From: Gammaproteobacteria bacterium RIFCSPHIGHO2_12_FULL_36_30
GTDB lineage: Bacteria; Pseudomonadota; Gammaproteobacteria; Coxiellales; Coxiellaceae
Direction: 5' to 3'
Assembly: GCA_001801815.1 (NCBI GenBank)
Contig: MGXU01000001.1
Span: 62,001 to 126,000, forward strand
Length of the DNA: 64,000 nucleotides
Shown: positions 26,517 through 34,894 of the stretch, piece by piece
How the letters are laid out: each line of letters starts with the position of its first letter
How positions within the stretch are numbered: the first letter of the stretch is position 1
Position numbers and translations under genes: made by a program
The notes under the pieces: model-generated
Told to the model about the DNA's origin: nothing
Databases searched by the model: none
Seen by the model: only the letters and a program-made list of their open reading frames with translations

Positions 26517-27583
26517 AATTCCGCTTCTATTTCTTCAATCGTCGGCAAACTTCCGCGTAAATTTTCTGGTAATGATTGTGTTAATTGTGTTTCCCATTCT
26601 GCAATACTAATTGGTTGTTTGCTGCTACCCAATGCGTATTCGACCAACACACGATTTTTTTCGCGGACTAATAATAATCCTAATGTTGGTTTATCGTCAG
26701 GATGACATAATAATTTATCGACAGCATGCATATACATTCCTAATTGCGCACCATCTCCAACATCAAATTCACGCGCTTTAATTTCAAGCACAACATAGCG
26801 ACGTAATTTAAGATGGTACATCAATAAATCCAAATAAAAATCTTTGTTGCCTATTTCTAAATGCACTTGCTGACCAACAAATGCAAAACCTTGTCCTAAT
26901 TCTAATAAAAATTTTTGAACATGCTCCATCAAACCACGCTCTAATTCTGCTTCACGTCGCGGCGCATCTGTTCCTAAAAAATCAAATAAATAAGGATCTT
27001 TAAAAGCTTGTATTGCCATATCGGAATCAACTGGGGGCAATGTATTTATAAAATTATTTTGTGATTTTCCAAAACGCAGATGTGCTTGTGTTTCAATTTG
27101 AGTTGCCAAAATATTGCGCGACCAGCCATGTTCGAGTGATTTAGCCGCATACCATAAACGATGTTCAGAGGTAGTTAATTTTTCAAGCAATGCAATGTTA
27201 TGCCGCCAAGGCAATTGTGCAACGCAGCGTTGCACAATTGCACGATCCGGCCAAGCCGCTGCAAAAGTACGCATATATTTAAGATTTCTTGATGAAAAAC
27301 CCTGCATATCAGAAAACAATTCACGCAAATCATATGATAATCGATCAATAATTTTGGTGCCCCAGCCTTGCGCATTTTGTTTTTCAAGAATGCGCTGACC
27401 AATATCCCAGTACAACATCACCAACGCTACATTGCTAGCCAGCACCACTCGTACACGCTCATGTGCAATACGCTGCTTTAATTCCACAAGCCAATTTGTA
27501 TAGTCTTCTGGTAACGCAAGTTTAGATGGTGCAACCGGAAATGCCGCCGCAATTTTTTGCTCTGATATTAAATTTTTATCCAT
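26486..27583 (-). CDS. DUF1016 / YhcG-like PD-(D/E)XK nuclease family protein
   Basis: The family combines an N-terminal DUF1016_N helical domain (L-A-S-N-V-A-L-V-M-L-Y-W-D-I-G-Q-R-I and F-S-S-R-N-L-K-Y-M-R-T-F) with a C-terminal PD-(D/E)XK nuclease fold. Here, about residues 235-300 contain F-Y-L-D-L-L-M-Y-H, then Y-V-V-L-E-I-K-A-R-E-F, the D...ExK core. Members occur in mobile and defence islands and sometimes with restriction genes. At 365 residues it is full length. It is 16 bp after the BRO-N gene on the same strand, a common pairing. Function is not established; a role in DNA repair, restriction or phage interference is possible. Confidence 0.88.
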   Translation of the reverse strand: MDKNLISEQKIAAAFPVAPSKLALPEDYTNWLVELKQRIAHERVRVVLASNVALVMLYWDIGQRILEKQNAQGWGTKIIDRLSYDLRELFSDMQGFSSRNLKYMRTFAAAWPDRAIVQRCVAQLPWRHNIALLEKLTTSEHRLWYAAKSLEHGWSRNILATQIETQAHLRFGKSQNNFINTLPPVDSDMAIQAFKDPYLFDFLGTDAPRREAELERGLMEHVQKFLLELGQGFAFVGQQVHLEIGNKDFYLDLLMYHLKLRRYVVLEIKAREFDVGDGAQLGMYMHAVDKLLCHPDDKPTLGLLLVREKNRVLVEYALGSSKQPISIAEWETQLTQSLPENLRGSLPTIEEIEAELSGKIAEVLV

Positions 27584-27599
27584 AAAATTTTCTCATGCT

Positions 27600-28454
27600 T
27601 TATATTTCTATTTTATCTTTCAATTTATTTCTAATTAATTTTTCAGGTAATAATGTGTAATTTTCATTTGCTGAAATTCTTTTCCCTGTTTTTTTCTCTA
27701 ATGCATTTCGTGCATCGCCCGCTATCGTGCCACCTTCTTGCGCTGCATTTTTATTTTCAACAAATCCTTGCGAATCTTTATTGCGTGCAATTTCAGTTGT
27801 AGAGGCTTCACCTAACATTGTAAAAATTAATTCGAGATCGGTCATGTGATCGCGTAAATTATCTTGCGGATTTTGTAATGTCTTAAATTCTTTATATTCG
27901 GTTGGTGTCATTCCAAATGTTGCTTTACTAATTTCTGCGGTCAAAATTGCATATTCTTTTTGTTCTTTAACGCCGCGCTTTTTCCATTCGTCCGTTAATT
28001 CATCTCGAACTGCAATTCCACGCACACGTTTTTCAATCCACGCATCGGAATATCCTTTTTGACGATAAATTTCGCGCGTTCTTTTTGCAGCTAATTCAGG
28101 ATTTTCAATTTCTTGTATGCGTTCGTAACCGACTTTTGCGAGCCAGCGTTTAAATGGTTCGGCATTGGGCGATGGAATGGATTGGACAATGCGAAAAATG
28201 CCTTCGGTATTGGCACAATCTGTTTCGCGCAATTTTCCATCGGGAGCTGGCAATTTCAACCCGTGACAAAATGTCACGACTTGATCACTTTCTGCCACTA
28301 ATCTCTGTTTCAATTTCCGCCAATAAGCATTTGCATCAGCGCTTTCAGTCAATGCCGCACAAATATCAACCACAGAAAAAAACCACTCGTCATTATGCCA
28401 AACACGCCGAATATTTTTGTCTTTAAACATCACCATCGCTGTTTCTTGATTCAT
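27600..28454 (-). CDS. BRO-N domain protein (DinD/antirepressor-like)
   Basis: 284 residues. The N-terminal BRO-N domain (about 8-110) begins M-V-M-F-K-D-K-N-I-R-R-V-W-H-N-D-E-W-F-F-S and contains V-V-D-I-C-A-A-L, a DNA-binding module of phage antirepressors. The middle segment G-Y-E-R-I-Q-E-I-E-N-P-E-L and R-x-I-Y-R-Q-K-G-Y-S-D-A-W-I matches the DinD-like group. The C-terminal half is charged and helical. A GAGGTG ribosome site precedes the ATG. With the DUF1016 gene it forms a small accessory unit; target unknown. Confidence 0.85.
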   Translation of the reverse strand: MNQETAMVMFKDKNIRRVWHNDEWFFSVVDICAALTESADANAYWRKLKQRLVAESDQVVTFCHGLKLPAPDGKLRETDCANTEGIFRIVQSIPSPNAEPFKRWLAKVGYERIQEIENPELAAKRTREIYRQKGYSDAWIEKRVRGIAVRDELTDEWKKRGVKEQKEYAILTAEISKATFGMTPTEYKEFKTLQNPQDNLRDHMTDLELIFTMLGEASTTEIARNKDSQGFVENKNAAQEGGTIAGDARNALEKKTGKRISANENYTLLPEKLIRNKLKDKIEI

Positions 28455-28549
28455 TTTTCACCTCATGCGCATTGATATAATTTATGTTACGGTATTCAAG
28501 ATAGCGGATTTTTTCGGGAAAAACAAGTTGATTGTGAAATAAAAGATGC

Positions 28550-28569
28550 GCTCACGCGTTAGCGTGAGC
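28550..28569 (-). terminator. Probable terminator of the 28616-29302 gene
   Basis: An 8-bp GC stem (GCTCACGC / GCGTGAGC) with loop GTTA, followed on the minus strand by GCATCTTTTATTT. It lies about 47 bp past the stop of the gene and upstream of the BRO-N gene. Nothing else is evident in 28455-28615. Confidence 0.5.
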
Positions 28570-28615
28570 TTCTGAATGCAAATTCTGTTTAACAAATTTT
28601 TTGTGCGGCCTTAAA

Positions 28616-29302
28616 TCAGTTCCAGCTAACTTTTGGGCCAGGTTTTTTTGGCTCATCGTTTTTAGGTGCCTTTATTATCTCAGGGGTCACTGGCGTCATC
28701 TCAAGCCCCGCTGCTTTCATGATATCAGAAAGCATCTTTCCCGGAGGATTCGTGGGGCGCGTAGCCCATCTCTCCTTGTTAACAAACAGCGTATACAAAT
28801 AAACGATCCACGCTTTCGATTCACGGGATATTTTTCTGAATGTAAGCAACCCATGATTTGTAGAGTCAATCGATGTGATACGATCACCACATACTTTTAT
28901 TGTTACACCAGTTTTTTCATAATCTGTTAGCACCTGCTTGATTTTTGCTTTCTCGAGTGCCTTTGCGTTCTCTTGTTCCTCATTTAATTCAGGAAACATT
29001 TTATATGTCACGATAAGAGCTTTTGTTGTTTCCGAATTGAGAAAAACAGAAGCAAGATCAAATAACGTCACCTGCTCACTAAATGTTCCTTCCTCTTCCT
29101 TGGAATATTTGCTGGAATAAACCTCAGATATCGTGTTGTTCGAAGGGTAGTATGTAAATCCTAAAGTAAATTTTTCATCACCATATTTAACACTCACATT
29201 TTTAAAGAATATACCACCACGACCAAACTTCACATTCCCAAAGTCATTAAAGCCAAATACAGGCTCATATTTCAGATGTAAATCAGGCTGTTCTCGACGC
29301 AT
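28616..29302 (-). CDS. Orphan protein of unknown function
   Basis: 228 residues from ATG 29302, which has GAGGGG eight bases upstream (an open frame continues to 29326). No signal peptide or membrane helix. The first half is beta-rich (G-F-N-D-F-G-N-V-K-F-G-R-G-G-I-F-F-K-N-V). A charged helix follows (E-L-N-E-E-Q-E-N-A-K-A-L-E-K-A). The end is Pro/Lys rich (K-K-P-G-P-K-V-S-W-N). Codon choice looks less A+T-biased than in neighbouring genes (more CTC, GCC and GAG), hinting at recent arrival. It lies in the accessory block between gap and pgk. I recognise no family. Confidence 0.6.
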   Translation of the reverse strand: MRREQPDLHLKYEPVFGFNDFGNVKFGRGGIFFKNVSVKYGDEKFTLGFTYYPSNNTISEVYSSKYSKEEEGTFSEQVTLFDLASVFLNSETTKALIVTYKMFPELNEEQENAKALEKAKIKQVLTDYEKTGVTIKVCGDRITSIDSTNHGLLTFRKISRESKAWIVYLYTLFVNKERWATRPTNPPGKMLSDIMKAAGLEMTPVTPEIIKAPKNDEPKKPGPKVSWN

Positions 29303-29447
29303 AAATACCACCCCCTCACCAATCATTTGATTGTGGGGATTATAGGATAAGTCTGGAAAAAAGCTAATTTTTTCTTAATAACCACTTGATCAATATTAAG
29401 AAATCATAGAACGCAAATGGGGATTTAGGGTGCATAATAAATACTTA

Positions 29448-29467
29448 TTCAGAATTCACATTCTGAA
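29448..29467 (-). terminator. Hairpin downstream of gap
   Basis: An 8-bp stem (TTCAGAAT / ATTCTGAA) with a 4-base loop, about 22 bp after the gap stop codon on the minus strand. It is A+T-rich and followed by a weak T-containing stretch. If functional it ends the tkt-gap transcript. The remainder of 29303-29489 shows nothing recognisable. Confidence 0.35.
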
Positions 29468-29489
29468 AGAGTTTCGCTCACTTAAATTG

Positions 29490-30494
29490 TTAAACCGACA
29501 TCATCACACGTGCCGTATCCAACATCCGGTTCGAAAATCCCCATTCATTGTCATACCACGAAACCACTTTCGCTAAATTTCCAATGACACGTGTTTCAGA
29601 TGCGTCGACGGTTGATGATGCAGGACAATGATTATAATCCACAGAAACAAGGGGTAAAACGCAATAATCTAAAATTCCTTTTAATTCATTTTGCGAAGCG
29701 TGTAATAAAATTTCATTAATTGATTTTACGGTCATTGGTTTTTCTGCTTCAAAAGTTAAATCAACTAAAGAAACATTTGCAGTTGGAACACGCACTGCAT
29801 ATCCATCTAATTTTCCCGCTAATTCTGGCAACACTAAACCAACAGCAGCTGCCGCACCTGTTTTTGTAGGAATCATTGATAATGCAGCTGCACGCGCGCG
29901 TCGTAAATCTTCATGCGCCGTATCTTGCAAACGTTGATCACTTGTATATGAATGCACTGTTGTCATCAAACCACATTTAATATGAAATGCATCATGTAAT
30001 GGTTTTACTAATGGCGCTAAACAATTTGTTGTGCAAGATGCGTTAGAAACAATATCATCGCTTGATTTTAATGTGTGTTGATTCACACCATACACAATCG
30101 TTGGGACATCTTTTCCTGCAGGCGCTGAAATTAAAACTTTTTTTGCGCCGCCTTGTAAATGTGCGCTTGCTTTTTCACGACTTGCAAAAAAACCCGTAGA
30201 TTCCAGCACAATATCAACACCAACTTGTCCCCACGGAATTAATGCAGGATTTTTTTCTGAAAAACAACGAATGCGATCATTATCAATTATTAAATAATTA
30301 TCGGCGGTTGAAACGTCATGCGCAAAACGTCCATGCACAGAATCATATTTTAATAAATGTGCGTTTGTCGCGAGTGGACTCGTATCATTAATTGCAACTA
30401 ATTCTAAGCAATCACGATAACCTGATTCATATAATGCACGCGCGATGTTGCGACCAATTCTTCCGAAGCCGTTGATGGCGATTTTAATTGTCAT
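29490..30494 (-). CDS. gap: Glyceraldehyde-3-phosphate dehydrogenase
   Basis: Oxidative phosphorylation of glyceraldehyde-3-phosphate with NAD. N-terminal I-N-G-F-G-R-I-G-R Rossmann motif, active-site S-N-A-S-C-T-T-N-C with catalytic Cys, and the C-terminal W-Y-D-N-E-W-G-F-S are complete; 334 residues is standard. The start codon overlaps the tkt stop by 4 bp, so the two are coupled. Confidence 0.97.
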   Translation of the reverse strand: MTIKIAINGFGRIGRNIARALYESGYRDCLELVAINDTSPLATNAHLLKYDSVHGRFAHDVSTADNYLIIDNDRIRCFSEKNPALIPWGQVGVDIVLESTGFFASREKASAHLQGGAKKVLISAPAGKDVPTIVYGVNQHTLKSSDDIVSNASCTTNCLAPLVKPLHDAFHIKCGLMTTVHSYTSDQRLQDTAHEDLRRARAAALSMIPTKTGAAAAVGLVLPELAGKLDGYAVRVPTANVSLVDLTFEAEKPMTVKSINEILLHASQNELKGILDYCVLPLVSVDYNHCPASSTVDASETRVIGNLAKVVSWYDNEWGFSNRMLDTARVMMSV

Positions 30495-32485
30495 TTGATT
30501 AATTCCTTAATTTGTTTTTTTACATTTTCAATCGTAAATCCAAACGCAGGCCAAATATCTTTTTCAGGCGCTGATGCACCAAAAGTATTTATTCCGATAA
30601 TTGCGCCATCGCTGCCGACAAATTGATACCAATAATCTGGAACGCCCGCTTCAATTGCTAAACGTGCAGAGATTTTTTCTGGTAATATTTTTTCGCGATA
30701 AGATACGTCTTGTGCTTTAAATCGCTCGCAACACGGCATTGAAACAACACGCACAAAAATATTTTCTTTTATTAATTCTTTTGCAGCGTCGATTGCTAAA
30801 TGAACTTCTGATCCTGTTGCAATAATAATTGCTTCGCATGTTTTTTCTGATTCAAATAAAATATATCCGCCGCGTGCAATATCCTTCAATTGTTCTGTGT
30901 TATGTTTTTGCGGTTGCAAATTTTGTCGTGTTAATAATAATGCACTCGGACCTTCGTGAATTAAACTTTGCTGCCACGCAATTGCAGTTTCTGTAAAATC
31001 ACACGGACGCCACACTTCAAAATGCGGTGTCATGCGAAGCATTGCTGCGTGTTCAATCGGTTGATGTGTTGGACCATCTTCACCCAAACCAATTGAGTCA
31101 TGTGTGAAAACATAAATTACTTTTTGCTGCATGATTGCCGACATGCGAATTGCATTGCGCGCGTAATCTGAAAAAGTTAAAAATGTTCCGCCAAATGGAA
31201 TCACGCCTTTATGCAAAGATAATCCATTCATGATTGCTGACATGCCAAATTCGCGCACGCCATAATGAATATAATTTCCTGCGGGATTTTCTTTTGAAAA
31301 AGTGGTAGAAAGTTTTGTATTTGTATTATTTGATTCTGTTAAATCTGCAGAACCGCCCATTAATTCTGGTAAACATTTCGAATATGCTTCAATGCATGCT
31401 TGTGAAGTTTTACGTGTTGCAATTGGTTTTTCATCCTGCATCATTTTATAAATAAATTCGTTCGATTGAATTTCAAATTCAGGCGGAATTAATCCCATCA
31501 TGCGACGTAAAAATTCAGCGGCTTTTTCAGGAAACTTTTGTTGATATTCAACAAATGCGCCGCTCCATTGTGATTCTGAGATTGAGCCTTTTTGTTTTGC
31601 ATTCCACTCACGATAAATTTCTTCTGGAATTTCAAACGGCGCATAATTCCAATCGAGATTTTTTTTCGCAAGCGTTGCCTCAACATTTCCTAATGGCGAT
31701 CCATGTGTTTTTTCACTGCCTTCTAAATTCGGCGCGCCATATCCAATTTTTGTTTTACAACAAATAATTGTGGGACGATTTGTTTCCGCGCGTGCTTCTA
31801 AAATAGCTTTTTTTATAGCGTCAGAATCGTGTCCATCAACATTGGGAATCACTTGCCAATGATATGCTTTAAATCTTTCAACAGTATTATCAGTAAACCA
31901 ACCTGCAACTTTTCCATCAATGGAAATTCCATTATCATCATAAAATACAATTAATTTTCCTAAACCAAAAGTTCCCGCAAGCGAACACACTTCATGCGAA
32001 ATGCCTTCCATCAAACAACCATCACCCACAAAGACATAAGTGTAATGATCAACGAGTACATGATTTTTTTCATTAAATTGTGCGGCTAAATGTTTTTCTG
32101 CAATTGCCATGCCAACTGCCATTGCTAAACCTTGTCCGAGTGGACCTGCAGTTGCTTCAACGCCTGGTGTAAAACCAAATTCAGGATGTCCTGGCGTTTT
32201 AGAATGTAATTGACGAAATTTTTTTAAATCTTCGATTGATAAATCATAACCACTTAAATGCAACGCAGCATATAACAACATGCAACCATGGCCATTCGAT
32301 AAAACAAATCGATCGCGATCAAACCAATGTGGATTAGCAGGATTATGTTTTAAAAAATCACGCCACAACACTTCTGCAATATCTGCCATTCCCATCGGCA
32401 TGCCGGGATGTCCAGAACGTGCAGTTTCAACTGCATCAATTGCGAGTGCGCGAATTGCGTTAGCGAGTGTCTTGCGTGACAACAT
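30491..32485 (-). CDS. tkt: Transketolase
   Basis: Thiamine-diphosphate enzyme exchanging two-carbon units between sugars in the pentose phosphate pathway. Visible are the N-terminal H-P-G-M-P-M-G motif, the [12 protein letters not shown] thiamine-binding motif (GDG...N-like) and the [14 protein letters not shown] substrate segment. ATG 32485 (AAGGA eight bases upstream) gives 664 residues; the open frame reaches 32536. Heads the tkt-gap operon, divergent from glmS. Confidence 0.96.
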   Translation of the reverse strand: MLSRKTLANAIRALAIDAVETARSGHPGMPMGMADIAEVLWRDFLKHNPANPHWFDRDRFVLSNGHGCMLLYAALHLSGYDLSIEDLKKFRQLHSKTPGHPEFGFTPGVEATAGPLGQGLAMAVGMAIAEKHLAAQFNEKNHVLVDHYTYVFVGDGCLMEGISHEVCSLAGTFGLGKLIVFYDDNGISIDGKVAGWFTDNTVERFKAYHWQVIPNVDGHDSDAIKKAILEARAETNRPTIICCKTKIGYGAPNLEGSEKTHGSPLGNVEATLAKKNLDWNYAPFEIPEEIYREWNAKQKGSISESQWSGAFVEYQQKFPEKAAEFLRRMMGLIPPEFEIQSNEFIYKMMQDEKPIATRKTSQACIEAYSKCLPELMGGSADLTESNNTNTKLSTTFSKENPAGNYIHYGVREFGMSAIMNGLSLHKGVIPFGGTFLTFSDYARNAIRMSAIMQQKVIYVFTHDSIGLGEDGPTHQPIEHAAMLRMTPHFEVWRPCDFTETAIAWQQSLIHEGPSALLLTRQNLQPQKHNTEQLKDIARGGYILFESEKTCEAIIIATGSEVHLAIDAAKELIKENIFVRVVSMPCCERFKAQDVSYREKILPEKISARLAIEAGVPDYWYQFVGSDGAIIGINTFGASAPEKDIWPAFGFTIENVKKQIKELIK

Positions 32486-32628
32486 GAATATATCCTTGCA
32501 TCGAAATTCAAGGTTCGTATGATAGCGCGACCACATGAATTTGTTAATGTAAATTTAAATGCCCACACTCCCACACATATGCACACTTGTGTTATGATGC
32601 GTTTTTTTCAATCACAGGATGAATCACC

Positions 32629-34458
32629 ATGTGCGGAATTGTTGGAGCGATTGCTGATCGACAAATCGAAGCGATTTTAATTGAAGGATTAAAACGCTTA
32701 GAATATCGCGGTTATGATTCAGCAGGCGTTGCAATTTTAGAGCAGAATTCACAAGATATTGCGCGCAAACGCGTGCACGGAAAAGTTGCGGCGCTCGAAA
32801 AATTATTAAATCAAGAACCCGTTTCTGGAAATACTGGTATTGCACATACACGTTGGGCAACGCACGGTAAACCAAACACGATTAACGCACATCCTCATAC
32901 ATCACAAAATGAAATTAGTATTGTACATAATGGCATTATTGAAAATTTCCGACAATTACGCCAAAAATTACTGGATAAAAATTATATTTTTGAATCAGAA
33001 ACAGATACGGAAGTAGTTGCGCATTTATTACATTTTTATTTTGAAGAAACACGCGACATGATGTTGGCATTGCAAAAAGTTTCGCAAGAATTAAAGGGTG
33101 CATTTGCGATTTGCATTTTAGCGAAAAAAGATCCGCAACATATTTATGCTATTCGTTCAGGCAGCCCGATTGTTATTGGTTTGGGTGTGGGTGAAAATTT
33201 TATTGCATCAGATCCGCTGGCATTATTATCTGTGACGAAAAAATTTATTTATTTGGAAGAAGGTGATATTGCATCGGTGTCGCGCACACAAATATTAATT
33301 CATGATGTGGGCGGTAAAATTGTTCAGCGCGCAATTCATGAATGCACGTCTGAAAATGATATTGTGAATAAAGGTAATTTTGCACATTACATGTTAAAAG
33401 AAATTTATGATCAGCCTTCCGCAATTGCAGAAACATTACAATATAGTTTAACACCAGAAAATACTTTGTCGGATATTTTAGGAAGCACGCCCAACACAGT
33501 ATTATCCAGCATAAAACGCGTGCAAATTATTGCGTGCGGAACAAGTTATCATGCGGGTTTAGTTGCGCGTTATTGGTTAGAATCCATTGCAAAAATTTCA
33601 ACAACAGTTGATGTCGCGAGTGAATTTCGTTATCGCGATAGCATTATGGAACCGAATACTTTATTTATTGCCATTTCACAATCCGGCGAAACAGCAGATA
33701 CATTAGCAGCAGTACGTCATGCAAAAAAATTAGGATGTGAAACCGTTTTAGCAATTTGTAATGTTGCTGAAAGTAGTTTGGCGCGTGAATCTGATTTATT
33801 ATTTATTACGCGATCAGGAAGAGAAGTGGGTGTTGCTGCAACCAAAACATTTACAGCACAATTAACTGGACTCGCATTATTAACATTAGTCATCGCAGAA
33901 CAACATGGCATTTCACAAACAATTATTAATGAAAATATTCGCGCATTGCAATCATTACCATTATTAATAAAACAATTATTACAATCCGATATTGCAATTC
34001 AAAATATTGCGAAACAATTTATTGATAAACAACATGTATTATTTATTGCGCGCGGCGAACAATTTCCAATTGCGCTTGAAGGCGCATTAAAATTAAAAGA
34101 AATTTCTTACATTCATGCAGAAGCGTATCCTGCCGGTGAATTAAAACATGGTCCGCTTGCATTAATTGATGAAACAATGCCTGTCATTGTAATTGCACCG
34201 AATGATAAATTATTTGAAAAAATAAATTCAAATATTCAAGAAGTGCAAGCGCGCGGCGGAAATGTTTTTGTATTATCAAATCAATCAGCGGAACATTTTA
34301 ATGGTGCAACTCATATTGCATTGCCAAATATACCTGATTTTATAGCGCCAATTGCATATACCATTCCACTACAATTATTGGCATATCATGTTGCTGTATT
34401 GCGCGGCACCGATATCGATCAACCTAGAAATTTAGCGAAATCGGTGACAGTGGAATAA
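32629..34458 (+). CDS. glmS: Glutamine-fructose-6-phosphate aminotransferase
   Basis: First step of UDP-GlcNAc synthesis: makes glucosamine-6-phosphate from fructose-6-phosphate and glutamine. The N-terminal Cys nucleophile (M-C-G-I-V-G-A-I) and R-G-Y-D-S-A-G mark the class II glutamine amidotransferase domain (1-240). Two SIS domains follow (about 285-600) with S-Q-S-G-E-T-A-D-T and the C-terminal K-S-V-T-V-E. Length 609 is canonical. No glmS ribozyme-like leader is expected or seen in the 143-bp gap to tkt. Confidence 0.97.
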   Translation: MCGIVGAIADRQIEAILIEGLKRLEYRGYDSAGVAILEQNSQDIARKRVHGKVAALEKLLNQEPVSGNTGIAHTRWATHGKPNTINAHPHTSQNEISIVHNGIIENFRQLRQKLLDKNYIFESETDTEVVAHLLHFYFEETRDMMLALQKVSQELKGAFAICILAKKDPQHIYAIRSGSPIVIGLGVGENFIASDPLALLSVTKKFIYLEEGDIASVSRTQILIHDVGGKIVQRAIHECTSENDIVNKGNFAHYMLKEIYDQPSAIAETLQYSLTPENTLSDILGSTPNTVLSSIKRVQIIACGTSYHAGLVARYWLESIAKISTTVDVASEFRYRDSIMEPNTLFIAISQSGETADTLAAVRHAKKLGCETVLAICNVAESSLARESDLLFITRSGREVGVAATKTFTAQLTGLALLTLVIAEQHGISQTIINENIRALQSLPLLIKQLLQSDIAIQNIAKQFIDKQHVLFIARGEQFPIALEGALKLKEISYIHAEAYPAGELKHGPLALIDETMPVIVIAPNDKLFEKINSNIQEVQARGGNVFVLSNQSAEHFNGATHIALPNIPDFIAPIAYTIPLQLLAYHVAVLRGTDIDQPRNLAKSVTVE

Positions 34459-34474
34459 TTTACTAGCAAAGAAG

Positions 34475-34876
34475 TTAATGTTGTAAAAATTCCATCATTT
34501 GCTGCGATGATTCATTAGACCATAAAATAAATGGCGCTTGTGATGACGAAACAAAAAAATTATTTCCTGGTTTGTAAGAGCAATATGCAGCTGACAAGTT
34601 ACCATCACGAATAATCACTGGTTGAGATGTCCAAGAAGAAGATGTGCTACGCAGCAATTGTTTTGCTCTTCTTAAAGTATCATTACCAGATGGCACAACA
34701 CCGATAATACTGGTTGGGTCGCCGTTAATATTAAAAAAGTAAACACCAAATGCTTCGTTAGCATAATGAGCGTGTTGCATTGCAGAAATAGTTGGACATG
34801 TAAGAGGTAACCCAGCAAAACTAGCGGTTGATAAAATACATAATGCGCTGGTTAAAAAAATTATTTTTTTGATCAT
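34475..34876 (-). CDS. Small secreted protein of unknown function
   Basis: 133 residues with a signal peptide (1-21, cleavage near S-F-A). The mature part has two well-spaced Cys and a V-F-x-F-like strand pattern, with N-N-F-F-V-S-S-S-Q-A-P near the end. An AAGGAA ribosome site precedes the ATG. It converges on glmS (16-bp gap) and follows polA by 18 bp on the same strand. No family recognised. Confidence 0.65.
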   Translation of the reverse strand: MIKKIIFLTSALCILSTASFAGLPLTCPTISAMQHAHYANEAFGVYFFNINGDPTSIIGVVPSGNDTLRRAKQLLRSTSSSWTSQPVIIRDGNLSAAYCSYKPGNNFFVSSSQAPFILWSNESSQQMMEFLQH

Positions 34877-34894
34877 TTGCTTTATTCCTTGTTA

